A stretch of 64,000 nt of DNA from Rhodobacteraceae bacterium DSL-40. Its GTDB lineage: Bacteria > Pseudomonadota > Alphaproteobacteria > Rhodobacterales > Rhodobacteraceae. Location of the stretch: assembly GCA_003258405.1 (NCBI GenBank), contig QKPN01000012.1, forward strand, positions 41,003 to 105,002. Direction: 5' to 3'. Below the pieces are notes generated by a model. That model saw only the letters and a program-made list of their open reading frames with translations, ran no database searches and was not told the DNA's origin. A program made the translations under genes and the position numbers. This document shows, in pieces, positions 12,574-21,542 of this stretch (within the stretch, counting starts at the first letter, position 1; each line of letters opens with the position of its first letter).

Positions 12574-12666
12574 TTTTATGTACTATCAGTTGCTTTTTAA
12601 TACTGCAATCGTCAGGCTGCGAGTCGCCGGGGGCCAACCCCGGCACCAACAGAGAGGAGGCCGGCG

Positions 12667-13020
12667 ATGAGCTACTATTCGGGGTTCGTACTGGCGGTGC
12701 CGACCGCCAACAGGGAAGCCTATATCGAGCACGCGCGGGGCGCCTGGCCGCTGTTTCGCAGATGGGGCGCCCTGCGCATGGTGGAAAACTGGGGCGTGGA
12801 TGTGCCTGACGGCAAGGTAACGGATTTCCGGCGATCCGTGCAGGCAAAACCCGACGAGGCGGTGTTATTTTCCTGGATCGAATGGCCCGACAAGGCGACC
12901 GCCGACAGTTCCTGGGAAAAGATGCAGAGCGATCCGGAGATGGAGCGGTTCTCCGACATGCCCTTCGACGGCATGCGGATGATCTGGGGCGGCTTCGAGA
13001 CCATCGTCGATGAGAGCTGA
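12667..13020 (+). CDS. DUF1428 family protein (YbaA-like)
   Basis: A 117-residue ferredoxin-fold (dimeric alpha-beta barrel) protein. It matches the DUF1428 family through YYSGFVLAVPTANREAYIEHA, the central ENWGVDVPDGKVTDFRRSVQAKPDEAVLFSWIEWP and the C-terminal PFDGMRMIWGGFE. The biochemical role of the family is unknown. The start has GGAGG six bases upstream. It is followed by the VOC gene after 11 bases, and both face the HxlR regulator, which is a common arrangement for this family. Confidence 0.93.
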   Translation: MSYYSGFVLAVPTANREAYIEHARGAWPLFRRWGALRMVENWGVDVPDGKVTDFRRSVQAKPDEAVLFSWIEWPDKATADSSWEKMQSDPEMERFSDMPFDGMRMIWGGFETIVDES

Positions 13021-13031
13021 GGGAGGAATGG

Positions 13032-13823
13032 ATGAGCGGACTGCAAGGAACCCCGTGCTGGTATGAACTCGCCACGCGCCCCGATGCGATGGAGGCGGCG
13101 GCCAGCTTCTACGAAGGCGTCTTCGGCTGGAGCGTGACGGATGCGGGCATGGAGGGCTTCGACTACCGCCTGGCCCGGTCTGGCGCAGAAACCGTCGCTG
13201 GTCTCATGCCGATGCCCGGAGACACCGCCGGGATGCCCCCGTTCTGGATGCTCTATTTCGCGGTCGACGACGCCGACGCGACCGCGGCAGCCATCACCGA
13301 AGCCGGTGGGCAGATCCATCGCGCCCCGGCGGATATTCCCGGCACCGGGCGTTTTGCCAATGCCGCCGACCCGCAGGGAGCGGCCTTCGGCATCCTTGCC
13401 CCCGCGCAGATGGAGCCGGGCTGCGAGGGCTCGGGCAACGCCTTCGACCAGAAACAGGCCGGGCACGGCAACTGGCACGAACTCCGCTCGACCGACCCGG
13501 AGGCGGGCCTCGCCTTCTATTCCGGCCTCTTCGGCTGGCAGAAATCGATGACGGTCGACCTGGAGTCGGACCATGTCTACCAGGTCTTTTCCCACGGCGG
13601 GACGGACATCGGCGGCATGACCGGGCTCGGCGATGCGCCGCTCTCCTGCTGGATGCCCTATTTCGGGGTGAACGGGGTCGAGGCCGCGATCGGGCGGATC
13701 GAGGCCGGCGGCGGAGAGAAGATCCACGGGCCGATGGAGGTGCCGGGCGGGGCGGTCATCGCCATCGCCCGCGACCCGCAGGGCGCCCATTTCGCCGTGG
13801 TCGGCCCGACAGACCCAAGCTGA
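13032..13823 (+). CDS. VOC family protein, two glyoxalase-like domains
   Basis: Vicinal-oxygen-chelate fold protein (263 residues) made of two related halves: about 1-125 (TPCWYELATRPDAMEAAASFYEGVFGW) and about 140-260 (GNWHELRSTDPEAGLAFYSGLFGW). Each half ends in a DPQGA-AF/HF strand. Members act as lyases, dioxygenases or antibiotic-binding proteins, and the substrate here cannot be inferred. It is co-directional with the DUF1428 gene 11 bases upstream, with GGGAGG before the start. A strong bidirectional terminator lies 55 bases downstream. Confidence 0.93.
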   Translation: MSGLQGTPCWYELATRPDAMEAAASFYEGVFGWSVTDAGMEGFDYRLARSGAETVAGLMPMPGDTAGMPPFWMLYFAVDDADATAAAITEAGGQIHRAPADIPGTGRFANAADPQGAAFGILAPAQMEPGCEGSGNAFDQKQAGHGNWHELRSTDPEAGLAFYSGLFGWQKSMTVDLESDHVYQVFSHGGTDIGGMTGLGDAPLSCWMPYFGVNGVEAAIGRIEAGGGEKIHGPMEVPGGAVIAIARDPQGAHFAVVGPTDPS

Positions 13824-13877
13824 GGCAGCCGGACCACGCCCCGCAGGGCCAGCCGGAGGGCACGAGCCGACATGCAA

Positions 13878-13904
13878 GAGGGCGGGGCCATCGGCCCCGC
13901 CCTC
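13878..13904. terminator. Bidirectional hairpin terminator
   Basis: A perfect 12-bp stem (GAGGGCGGGGCC paired with its complement) with a three-base ATC loop lies between the convergent VOC and petC genes. It is followed on the + side by CGTTTCTG. The very stable stem between two convergent genes supports a shared terminator. Confidence 0.8.
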
Positions 13905-13937
13905 CGTTTCTGCGTCACAGGCGGCGCGCGCCCGCGA

Positions 13938-14732
13938 TCAGCTGTGCTTCTTCTTGCCCTTGTAGGGCAGCCAGAGCTTCTTGTTGGTGAGATAGAGCAG
14001 CACGGTCAGCACGACGAGGAAGAGCACCGCCGTCATGCCGGCGGTCTTGCGCGCCATCATCTTCGGCTCGGCCGACCACATCAGGAAGGCGGCCACGTCC
14101 TGGGCCTCCTGCTCGATCGTGGCGGGCGTGCCGTCGGCATAGGTGACGTCATCGCCCATGAGCACCGGGTTCATCCCCATATAGCCGCCGAACGCGCTGT
14201 TTTCGTAGAGAACGGTGCCCGCCTGCTCCATTTCCTCGCCGGTGAAACCGGTCAGGATGCCGACGATGTATTCCGGGCCGCCGATGCCGCGGAGCATCTG
14301 GTTGATGCCGAGGCCGAGGGGCCCGTGGAAACCGGCGCGGGCCTTTGCCATCAGGCTCAGATCCGGGGCCGCGGCATTCTGCGACGGCGGGAAGTGATCC
14401 GGCGGGGTGCCCGGACGGAGGTCGTCGAGCTCCGGATCGAAGACGTCCCATTGCGCGGCATATGCCCGCATCTGGTCTTCGGCGATGGCGGGCCCGCCGG
14501 GATCGGCGAGCGTCCGGAAGGCCACGAACTTCAGGCCGTGACAGGCCGAGCAGACCTCGGTGTAGACCTGAAGCCCCCGCTGCAGCTGCGCCTGGTCGTA
14601 GGTCCCGAACGGGCCCTCGAAGGAGAAGCTGTAGTCATGGATATGCCCGCCCTCGGCCGCCATGGACGGCGCGGCCGCAGCCGCCACGAGTCCGAGTGCG
14701 GCGAGGCCGGAGAGAAGCGTTTTTCTCAGCAT
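13938..14732 (-). CDS. petC: Cytochrome c1 of the bc1 complex
   Basis: Haem c subunit of ubiquinol-cytochrome c oxidoreductase, which passes electrons from the Rieske protein to cytochrome c. The precursor (264 residues) has a signal peptide ending near SMAAEGG, the haem site VCSACHGL, the conserved [23 protein letters not shown], and a Met ligand region. A C-terminal membrane anchor ([19 protein letters not shown]) precedes a Lys-rich tail. An in-frame GTG lies 15 bases upstream, but the ATG at 14732 has GAGGA eight bases ahead. It is third in petABC, 17 bases after petB. Confidence 0.97.
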   Translation of the reverse strand: MLRKTLLSGLAALGLVAAAAAPSMAAEGGHIHDYSFSFEGPFGTYDQAQLQRGLQVYTEVCSACHGLKFVAFRTLADPGGPAIAEDQMRAYAAQWDVFDPELDDLRPGTPPDHFPPSQNAAAPDLSLMAKARAGFHGPLGLGINQMLRGIGGPEYIVGILTGFTGEEMEQAGTVLYENSAFGGYMGMNPVLMGDDVTYADGTPATIEQEAQDVAAFLMWSAEPKMMARKTAGMTAVLFLVVLTVLLYLTNKKLWLPYKGKKKHS

Positions 14733-14749
14733 GTTCGTCGTCCTCACTC

Positions 14750-16045
14750 TTACTCGGCCGGAGTCGCGTCAGACGCGTCACCGTAATGGTCCTTGAAATC
14801 CTGCTCGATGGTCTCGGGCTGTGCCAGCGGCTTCTCGATGATCCCGAGCAACGGCAGGATCACAAGGAAGAAGACGAACCAGTAGAGCGTGCCGAGCTGC
14901 GAGATGATGACGAAGGGCTGTTCGGCCGGCATGCCGCCGCACCACATCAGCAGGAAGAAGTCGAAGACCAGCAGCCAGAACCAGATCTTGAACATCGGCC
15001 GGAAACGGCCCGAGCGCACGCGGCTGGTGTCGAGCCACGGCACGATGACGAGCATCGCGATCGAGCCAAACATCGCGATGACGCCCGCGAGCTTCGAGTT
15101 GATGAACAGGATGTCGAAGGTGATGGCGCGCAGCATCGCGTAGAACGGCAGGAAGTACCATTCGGGAACGATATGGGCCGGGGTCTTCAGCGGGTCCGCC
15201 TCGATGTAGTTGTCGGGATGCCCCAGGAAGTTCGGCATGAAGCCGACGATCGCGGCGAAGATCACCAGCACGAAGGCGAGCGCATAGAGATCCTTGATCA
15301 CGAAATAGGGCCAGAACGGCAGCGTGTCGGCCTCGACTTCCGCCTTCGACGTGCGCCGCACCTCGACACCGGTCGGGTTGTTGTTGCCCGTGGTGTGGAA
15401 GGCCCAGATGTGGACGGCAACAAGCGCCGCGATCACGAAGGGCAGCAGGTAGTGCAGCGAGAAGAAGTGGGTGAGCGTCGAGTTGTCCACTGCCGGTCCG
15501 CCGAGCAGCCAGGTCTGGATGTCGTCGCCGATGACCGGGATCGCGCCGAAGAGGCCGGTGATCACGGTGGCGCCCCAGAAGGACATCTGGCCCCAGGGCA
15601 GCACGTAGCCCATGAAGGCGGTGCCCATCATCAGCAGGAAGATGAGCATGCCCACGATCCAGGTGATCTCGCGCGGGGTCTTGTACGAACCGTAGTAGAG
15701 GCCGCGGAAGATATGGGCGTACACGGCGAAGAAGAAGAGCGACGCGCCGTTGGCGTGGACATAGCGCAGCGCCCAGCCCGCGTTCACATCGCGCATGATG
15801 TGCTCGACGGAGGCGAAGGCCAGCGTGGTGTCGGGGGTGTAGTGCATCACCAGCGTGATGCCGGTCACGATCTGCAGGACGAGGCAGAAGGCAAGGACGA
15901 TGCCCCAGATCCACATCCAGTTGAGGTTTCGGGGCGTCGGGATGGTCAGCGTTGCGTGGGCAAGACCGATAATCGGCAGGCGGGATTCAACCCATTTCTC
16001 TGCCCCGGTCTTGGGCTCGTAATGATCGTGCGGAATGCCACTCAT
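14750..16045 (-). CDS. petB: Cytochrome b of the bc1 complex
   Basis: Core membrane subunit that carries haems bL and bH and the Qo and Qi quinone sites. The 431 residues have eight predicted helices. The Qo motif is [15 protein letters not shown] (family PEWY). Haem ligand histidines are in helices B and D ([27 protein letters not shown]), and [18 protein letters not shown] is present. The length fits the alphaproteobacterial form. It lies between petA (16 bases upstream) and petC. Confidence 0.98.
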   Translation of the reverse strand: MSGIPHDHYEPKTGAEKWVESRLPIIGLAHATLTIPTPRNLNWMWIWGIVLAFCLVLQIVTGITLVMHYTPDTTLAFASVEHIMRDVNAGWALRYVHANGASLFFFAVYAHIFRGLYYGSYKTPREITWIVGMLIFLLMMGTAFMGYVLPWGQMSFWGATVITGLFGAIPVIGDDIQTWLLGGPAVDNSTLTHFFSLHYLLPFVIAALVAVHIWAFHTTGNNNPTGVEVRRTSKAEVEADTLPFWPYFVIKDLYALAFVLVIFAAIVGFMPNFLGHPDNYIEADPLKTPAHIVPEWYFLPFYAMLRAITFDILFINSKLAGVIAMFGSIAMLVIVPWLDTSRVRSGRFRPMFKIWFWLLVFDFFLLMWCGGMPAEQPFVIISQLGTLYWFVFFLVILPLLGIIEKPLAQPETIEQDFKDHYGDASDATPAE

Positions 16046-16061
16046 GGACGTCTTCTCCCCC

Positions 16062-16622
16062 TCAGCCGAGCTCGATCACGGTATCGGAGACGAATTTCGC
16101 CACCGGGATATGCATGTTCTCGGGCGCCGGGCCCTTCCGGATGCGGCCGGCAGTATCGTACTGCGAGCCGTGGCACGGACAGAACCAGCCGTCGAACTCG
16201 CCCGCATCGCCGAGCGGGATGCAGCCGAGATGGGTGCAGACGCCGGTCATCAGCAGCCATTCGCCGGCTTCGTCCATCGTGCGGTTCTCGTCGGTGGCCG
16301 GTGCGTCGGCCGCGATGTTGGCATTGCGCGCGTTCTGGTCGGGAAGCTGCGCGACCGGGACGGCGCGGCCTTCCTCGATGTCCTTCTCGGTGCGGCGGCG
16401 GATGAACACGGGCTTGCCCAGGAATTTCACCGTGATCTGGCTGCCGACTTCGACGCTGGAGACGTCGACCTGGATCGAGGAAAGGGCCTGCACGTTGGCC
16501 GCAGGGTTCATCTGATTGATTACGGGCCAGATGGCGGCACCCGCAGCGACAGCTCCGGCGGCTCCTGTCGCCACATAGAGGAAGTCCCTCCGGGTTCCGC
16601 CTTGGTCTTCAACATGAGCCAC
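16062..16622 (-). CDS. petA: Rieske iron-sulfur subunit of the bc1 complex
   Basis: Carries the [2Fe-2S] cluster that takes the first electron from ubiquinol at Qo. The 186 residues have a twin-arginine membrane anchor ([22 protein letters not shown]) and the cluster ligands CTHLGC and CPCHGS. I chose the GTG at 16622 because AAGGAG lies seven bases upstream and the resulting N-terminus ([16 protein letters not shown]) parallels the Rhodobacter proteins. The ATG at 16628 is only one base from that ribosome binding site. It is first in petABC; the promoter should lie in the 16.63-17.0 kb gap. Confidence 0.96.
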   Translation of the reverse strand: MAHVEDQGGTRRDFLYVATGAAGAVAAGAAIWPVINQMNPAANVQALSSIQVDVSSVEVGSQITVKFLGKPVFIRRRTEKDIEEGRAVPVAQLPDQNARNANIAADAPATDENRTMDEAGEWLLMTGVCTHLGCIPLGDAGEFDGWFCPCHGSQYDTAGRIRKGPAPENMHIPVAKFVSDTVIELG

Positions 16623-17019
16623 GCGCATTCTCCTTGCCTGAGCTCCCCTCCCGGGGGGCGGGGTTCGACCGGGCACGGCCGTGCCCCCGACAGGGCTCGG
16701 GCCCGGATTTTGAAGTGGTTTAATCACTTTGGCGCGCGCGGTCCAGCAAGTTTCCGTGACAGTAACGGCCCTGTTGCCGCCTCTCGCAGGATCATCTGTG
16801 CTTGTGCAGCAATTCTGCCGCACCCCGTCGCCGATCGCTCAAACAAACGCCGAGTTGGTGAGCCCGAATGCAATTAAAGATTGCAAATTGGGGCAGATTT
16901 CCTCCCCTTTTGACTGGGTGAAGGCCGACTGTCGCGGCCGGATGGCGAATCCCGCCCGTGGCCCACGCCGTGCAGCCCTCGGGATCACGGGCCATGCGCC
17001 CGCGCTCCGAGGTTGACGG
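16623..17019. other. Intergenic region upstream of petABC
   Basis: About 395 bases without a gene between the divergently oriented petA start and the 3' end of the metalloprotease gene. It must hold the petABC promoter on the minus strand. I see an AT-richer core at 16850-16920 with a 17-base palindrome listed separately. No open frame with a ribosome binding site was found. Confidence 0.6.
16869..16885. promoter_or_regulatory. Palindrome upstream of petABC
   Basis: TGCAAT and ATTGCA are exact inverted repeats separated by TAAAG, about 250 bases upstream of the petA start. The shape fits a dimeric regulator site, but I cannot name the protein. Confidence 0.4.
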
Positions 17020-18561
17020 TCAGAGGATGAAGTCGTCGGCGGTGTAGTGGCCGGCCTTCAGGTCACCGTCATGGATCACGATGCGGAATTCCGCGGTGAC
17101 GTCACGATCGGTATTGCCGAGGACAAAGGTCGCAGAGCCCTTGTTCCGCAGCCAGATCGTGCCGGTGTCGTGGCTGTCGTCGAGCCGGAAGGCCTGATTG
17201 CCGCTGCGGAGGGTGTTGGCATCGATCCCCGAGAGATCGATCCGGTCGCCACCCGGCCCGCCCGCACCCTGAAACGCCGAGGCCCCGTCACCGGCCCGGA
17301 TGTGATCCGGCGCCCCCTGGCGCGAATCGGCTGGCGCGGTGAACCGGAACACATCGGACCCCCAACCGCCGATGAGGATGTCTCCGCCCGCACCGCCGGC
17401 GAGCTTGTCCGCCCCGCGCCCCCCGCGCAAGACATCCGCGGCGTCGGCCCCGCTCAGCCGGTCATCGCCATCGCCGCCGATGAGCGTGTTGCGGGCCTGG
17501 TTGCCCCGGATCACATCATCGCCCGCCCCGCCGATCGCCCGCTCGATGAGCGAGTGCCGGTCGCCGCCATGCATCAGGGCGTTGAAGATGTTGCCACGCG
17601 CATGGCCGTTGTTGGGCCCGCCACCGAGATCCGCCAGCTGGGCCTCGCTGAAGACCGAGTGCTTGCCCGGCCTCAGATCGAGGATGAGATCGTCGTCGTA
17701 GGCCGAGAGATCGTAGGTGTCGCGGCCGCCGCCATCCCAGATCGTCGCGAAGATCCGGTTCTTGCCCGGCGCGATCGCGTCCTGACCATCGACACGCGTC
17801 ACACCGCTGTCGGGCCGCCAGGAATAGGTGGTATTGCCGGAATTGACGTCGTAATTCGCGCCATAAAGCCGCTGCAGCGCGGCGATGTCGAGCATCATGT
17901 AGCTCTGCGGCTCGCCCCAGGTCTCGCCACGGTAGGGCGAGTTCGGGTTCGCGCCGACATGGGCGCGGTAGCTCATCACGGTGAACTCCGGCGCGTCCCA
18001 GGCCTTGTCGAGCCGGCCGAAGCCGTTCTCGGCCTCGTGCGGGTGCTTCAGGCCGAGCGCATGCCCGACCTCGTGCAGGATGCCGAGGTAGTCGTAGTTG
18101 CCCGCCACCGGCCGCGCGCCGACATCCCCGAGCCAGACGTCGCCGCCGTAGCCCTGCGCCGCCGGATAGTAGGCGTAGGCTCCGCGGGTGTCGGCGGTAT
18201 TTGCCACCCGTATCTCGGCATCGCCCGAGCCGATCCCCGCATAGGCGAGCCTGAGGTTGGTGAAGCCCTCGACGGCAAATCCGGCCCGACCGGGCAGATC
18301 GCCCCGGTATCCGGTGTCGAGCGCGGCCTGAAGCACCGCGATCTGGCTGTTGCTCAGAATGGAAAACCCGTCCCAGGGCGCCAGACGGCCATCGCCATCA
18401 GCATCGGCGTTCGGCGCATAGCGGTTCTCGTAATCGAGCGAGCTGTTCGGGGCACTGTAGTATATCGTGCCGTTCTTCCAGGCGTAGCCCGACAGGATGC
18501 CATCAATCCGGCTGTCGCCGGTCCGCCCGACAGAGCGTGCGCTGGAATGAGAAAATGCCAT
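17020..18561 (-). CDS. Serralysin-like RTX zinc metalloprotease (peptidase M10 type)
   Basis: Secreted metzincin protease. Near residues 164-174 is the zinc site HEVGHALGLKH, with the Met-turn VMSY about 22 residues after it. Upstream the fold matches the serralysin N-domain (AYYPAAQGYGGDVWLG). The C-terminal part carries calcium-binding RTX nonapeptides of the GGxGxDxxx type (about 344-402: GGAGDDVIRG, GGDGDDRLSG, GGRGADKLAG, GGAGGDILIG) and the M10 C-terminal beta-roll. There is no signal peptide, as expected for type I secretion through the C-terminus. No secretion ABC transporter or protease inhibitor gene is nearby. The ATG at 18561 (513 residues) is preferred to the TTG just before it. 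Confidence 0.93.
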   Translation of the reverse strand: MAFSHSSARSVGRTGDSRIDGILSGYAWKNGTIYYSAPNSSLDYENRYAPNADADGDGRLAPWDGFSILSNSQIAVLQAALDTGYRGDLPGRAGFAVEGFTNLRLAYAGIGSGDAEIRVANTADTRGAYAYYPAAQGYGGDVWLGDVGARPVAGNYDYLGILHEVGHALGLKHPHEAENGFGRLDKAWDAPEFTVMSYRAHVGANPNSPYRGETWGEPQSYMMLDIAALQRLYGANYDVNSGNTTYSWRPDSGVTRVDGQDAIAPGKNRIFATIWDGGGRDTYDLSAYDDDLILDLRPGKHSVFSEAQLADLGGGPNNGHARGNIFNALMHGGDRHSLIERAIGGAGDDVIRGNQARNTLIGGDGDDRLSGADAADVLRGGRGADKLAGGAGGDILIGGWGSDVFRFTAPADSRQGAPDHIRAGDGASAFQGAGGPGGDRIDLSGIDANTLRSGNQAFRLDDSHDTGTIWLRNKGSATFVLGNTDRDVTAEFRIVIHDGDLKAGHYTADDFIL

Positions 18562-18672
18562 CAATCACTTCCCGCCAATGATCCTCGGACGCGGAGCGCG
18601 CGCCCTCCCCCGGTTCCCCCACCGCGGAACCGGGCAAAAGCCTTACAGGCGAGATCATAACAGGGGGTTTCA

Positions 18673-18709
18673 GGCACGCCAGTCCGCGCGGGCGCGGGAC
18701 GGGCGTGCC
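18673..18709 (-). terminator. Hairpin downstream of rpoH
   Basis: GGCACGCC and GGCGTGCC form an 8-bp stem that encloses a second GC-rich hairpin (CCGCG/CGCGG), starting five bases after the rpoH stop. There is no T-tract, so it may protect the 3' end or terminate weakly. Confidence 0.45.
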
Positions 18710-18713
18710 GGAT

Positions 18714-19610
18714 TCAGTTGACGGCCGGAACGAGCCCGCGGTCGGCGGCAAGCTCGCGCATCTTCTTCTGGAGCTTCTCGAAGGCGCGGACCTCGATCTG
18801 GCGAATCCGCTCGCGGCTCACGTCATAGACCTGGCTCAGATCCTCGAGCGTCATTGGCTCGTCCTTGAGCCGCCGTTCGGTGAGGATATACCGTTCACGT
18901 TCGTTGAGCGACTGCATCGCCTCGATCAGCAACTCCTGCCGGCTCTCGTATTCGTCACGCTCGGCCAGCGCCGCGGCCTGGTCGGCATCCTCGTCCTCGA
19001 GCCAGTCCTGCCACTCGGCCGCGCCCTCGCCGTCGTTCTTGATCTGGGCGTTGAGGCTCGCATCGCCGCCGGACATGCGGCGGTTCATCGAGATCACGTC
19101 CTCTTCGGTGACGTTGAGATCCTTGGCGATCCGGGCGACGTTCTCGGGGCGGAGCTCGCCCTCCTCCATGGCGCCGATGCGATTCTTCGCCTTGCGCAGG
19201 TTGAAGAAGAGCTTCTTCTGCGCCGCGGTGGTGCCGAGTTTCACGAGGCTCCAGGAACGCAGGATGTATTCCTGGATGCTGGCGCGGATCCACCACATCG
19301 CGTAGGTCGCAAGCCGGAAGCCCTTTTCGGGATCGAAGCGCTTGACCGCCTGCATGAGACCGACATTCGCTTCCGAAACGACTTCCGCGGTCGGCAGGCC
19401 GTAACCGCGATAGCCCATGGCGATCTTTGCCGCGAGGCGCAGATGGCTCGTCACCAGCCGGTGCGCGGACTCCTTGTCGCCGTGATCGACCCAGGCCTTC
19501 GCGAGCATGTACTCCTCTTCGGGCTCCAGCATCGGGAACTTGCGGATCTCCTGCATGTAGCGCGAGAGACCCTGTTCCGGAGACGGTGCCGGCAGATTGG
19601 CATAGCTCAT
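18714..19610 (-). CDS. rpoH: RNA polymerase heat-shock sigma factor RpoH (sigma-32)
   Basis: Directs RNA polymerase to heat-shock and, in Rhodobacterales, also photo-oxidative stress promoters. The 298 residues contain region 1.2/2 (GLSRYMQEIRKFPMLEPEEEYMLA, MQAVKRFDPEKGFRLATYAMWWIRASIQEYIL), the RpoH box around KLGTTAAQKKLFFNLRKAK, and region 4 ERERYILTERRLKDEPMTLEDLSQVYDVSRERIRQIE. The start has a consensus AGGAGG six bases upstream. Many Rhodobacterales carry two RpoH proteins; I cannot decide which type this is. In the order it is commonly found near rluD, but here a large membrane protein gene lies between them. Confidence 0.96.
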   Translation of the reverse strand: MSYANLPAPSPEQGLSRYMQEIRKFPMLEPEEEYMLAKAWVDHGDKESAHRLVTSHLRLAAKIAMGYRGYGLPTAEVVSEANVGLMQAVKRFDPEKGFRLATYAMWWIRASIQEYILRSWSLVKLGTTAAQKKLFFNLRKAKNRIGAMEEGELRPENVARIAKDLNVTEEDVISMNRRMSGGDASLNAQIKNDGEGAAEWQDWLEDEDADQAAALAERDEYESRQELLIEAMQSLNERERYILTERRLKDEPMTLEDLSQVYDVSRERIRQIEVRAFEKLQKKMRELAADRGLVPAVN

Positions 19611-19634
19611 TGTCAACCTCCTGCAGCAGGGACA

Positions 19635-19653
19635 CCGGAGCCGCATGCTCCGG
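19635..19653 (-). promoter_or_regulatory. Stem-loop in the rpoH leader
   Basis: CCGGAGC and GCTCCGG form a 7-bp stem with a five-base loop, 14 bases before the AGGAGG of rpoH. Upstream, an AT-rich TATATT at about 19681-19686 is a possible -10 box, which would give a leader of about 60 bases containing this stem. Confidence 0.4.
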
Positions 19654-19812
19654 ACGGAATCCCGCCGCCTTGATTTATTAATATAGCAACCACTACATAT
19701 ATTCCAGCGGCATTCTCGCGCGTGCGATACCATTTTCGTGAACGGCCCGCGCGACCCTTGCGGAACCTGCAGCAGCCCCAGCGCTGCCGCAAGACGCTCA
19801 AGAGCCTCGCGC

Positions 19813-19851
19813 AAAACGAAAATCCAGCCCCCGGCATTGCGGAGGCTGGAT
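19813..19851 (-). terminator. Rho-independent terminator of the 467-residue membrane protein gene
   Basis: On the minus strand, ATCCAGCC and GGCTGGAT form an 8-bp stem (19851-19822) followed at once by the T-tract TTTCGTTTT. It lies 55 bases after the stop at 19906 and separates that gene from rpoH, so rpoH should have its own promoter. Confidence 0.85.
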
Positions 19852-19905
19852 GCGAAGGTCTCAGATCCTTGGCCGGCACCTGACCAGGCGCCCCGCCCGG
19901 GTGCG

Positions 19906-21309
19906 TCAGAACCCGGGGAGATGCGGGGCGTGGTCGAAATCCTCGGCCCGCTCGCCATGCGGCGCAATCACACCGACCGCGAGCAGCGCGACGGCAAAGG
20001 TCGAGAGCGCCAGCACCTGGGTGAGCACATAGCCCACGAGCGGCGTCGCGGCCATCGCCGGCAGCACCAGCACCGCGCAGCAGGCAACCGCCACGAGATC
20101 GGGCTTGGTTGCGGGCACATGGGCAAGCCGCGCGACCCAGAGCACGATCGAGGCCGCGGCAAGCGGCGTGAGCAGCAGCAGCCGCGTGCCGAACTCGATG
20201 CCGTGGATCGAGATGGTCTGGAACGGGCCGAAGCCGGTGCTGGTCGCCGAACAGCAGATCCCGAGCACGGCAATCGCCGTCAGGCGGCGGCGCTCCGCCC
20301 CGCCGCCGGCGATCAGGAGCGAGATCGCGAGCATGCTCGAGATCAGGAAGACCGACGAGCCCAGCCAGTTCGCGGCCTGACCCCGGTCATCGACGATCAG
20401 CATGGCAAGCGCGGTGAAGACCGGAACCATGAGAAAGCCGAAGCTCAGCACCCGCGGGCCACGCCGCGCCGCGAAGGCGAAGACCGGCTCGCTGCGACGG
20501 GCCAGCGCGATGCTGCCATGCACGACCGCGAGCAGGATGATCATCATCCCGAAGAGCTCGGTGCCTTCCTCAATCACCGCACGCAGCGCCTGCGTCCAGA
20601 CCGAGGTCAGCACGAGCTTGTGTTCGATGTATTCCTGGATCGCGACCGAGCCGAGCATGCCGAGACCGATGAAGATCACCACGGACTGTCGGCGCAGCAT
20701 CCCGCCCTGCCGCCAGAGGATGAAGAGCGCGCGCATGGCGATGACGCCGAGCACCGCAGCGACAACGAGCAGCGGCGGCCACGGGCCGACGCCGATCCAG
20801 CGTCCGACACCGCTCAGGCGTTCGTGGATCGACGAGATCTCATCGGCCGAGAAGAAGAAGAAGATGCCGGAAAGCGCGCCCCAGGCCCAGGCGATGTCCC
20901 GCGACCGCGAGCGCCAGGCGACACGCGAATCATAGGCGTGCAGCGCAAGCATCAGCAGCAGCATGCCCGACCACCACGCGCCGAGATTGTTCTCGTGCGT
21001 CAGGAGGAACTTGGACGTGACGCCCCCGATGACATCCGGGTGCATGAGATGCACCGGAATGACGGCCGCGAGCGCAATGGAAACCGCGCCGGCCACCCAG
21101 ACCCAGAGAACGAGCCCGGCTTCGGCCAGACCGATACGTCCGCGGTGCAGATTGCGTACGGCCTCGAACAATCCGAGGGATGCGCGCACGTCACCACCCC
21201 GGAGAGAATCCCCGTTGAACGTTTGATGCAAGACAGTCGCTCCGATGCACGCAGCCAGCCCCCGACGATACGGAGCGCCTGACCCGATGCAGCTTGAAAT
21301 AAAACCCAC
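19906..21309 (-). CDS. Multi-pass membrane protein of unknown function
   Basis: A 467-residue integral membrane protein with about twelve predicted helices (for example LVLWVWVAGAVSIALAAV, WWSGMLLLMLALHAY, ALSGIFFFFSADEISSIHERL, SVVIFIGLGMLGSVAIQEYI). Charged residues inside or beside helices, such as FFFSADEISSIHERL and RAVIEEGTELFGMMI, may form a functional site. I recognise no family. The GTG start at 21309 fits a minus-strand promoter TTGCAT-17-CATATT just upstream, which would leave a very short leader. A later start in the first 60 residues cannot be excluded. It has its own terminator and sits between rluD and rpoH. Confidence 0.8.
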   Translation of the reverse strand: MGFISSCIGSGAPYRRGLAACIGATVLHQTFNGDSLRGGDVRASLGLFEAVRNLHRGRIGLAEAGLVLWVWVAGAVSIALAAVIPVHLMHPDVIGGVTSKFLLTHENNLGAWWSGMLLLMLALHAYDSRVAWRSRSRDIAWAWGALSGIFFFFSADEISSIHERLSGVGRWIGVGPWPPLLVVAAVLGVIAMRALFILWRQGGMLRRQSVVIFIGLGMLGSVAIQEYIEHKLVLTSVWTQALRAVIEEGTELFGMMIILLAVVHGSIALARRSEPVFAFAARRGPRVLSFGFLMVPVFTALAMLIVDDRGQAANWLGSSVFLISSMLAISLLIAGGGAERRRLTAIAVLGICCSATSTGFGPFQTISIHGIEFGTRLLLLTPLAAASIVLWVARLAHVPATKPDLVAVACCAVLVLPAMAATPLVGYVLTQVLALSTFAVALLAVGVIAPHGERAEDFDHAPHLPGF

Positions 21310-21324
21310 CCACCTTATGACGGA

Positions 21325-21353
21325 AATATGACGGATTTGATTCAGAAATGCAA
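21325..21353 (-). promoter_or_regulatory. Predicted promoter of the 467-residue membrane protein gene
   Basis: On the minus strand, TTGCAT (21353-21348) and CATATT (21330-21325) are 17 bases apart in an AT-rich gap. The predicted start is near 21317, about ten bases before the GTG. Confidence 0.4.
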
Positions 21354-21542
21354 CACGGCAGCAAGTGATCTAGTAAATGCCGGATGAATTAACCGTATTT
21401 CGCAATAAACGTGTGCGTGCGCCAATAATGATCGTGCCACTCCGCGGCGTCGCGCACAACCTGTTGGCGGAATGAGGAAAAGGAAGGCGGTGCGGAACAC
21501 GCGGCCCGAGCATTCCCGGGCCGGAGCCTCGAAAGCGGTCCG

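Noticed and set aside
14345..16405. 686-codon + strand frame over petB and petA
   Set aside because: Antisense to the conserved bc1 genes, low-complexity charged product.
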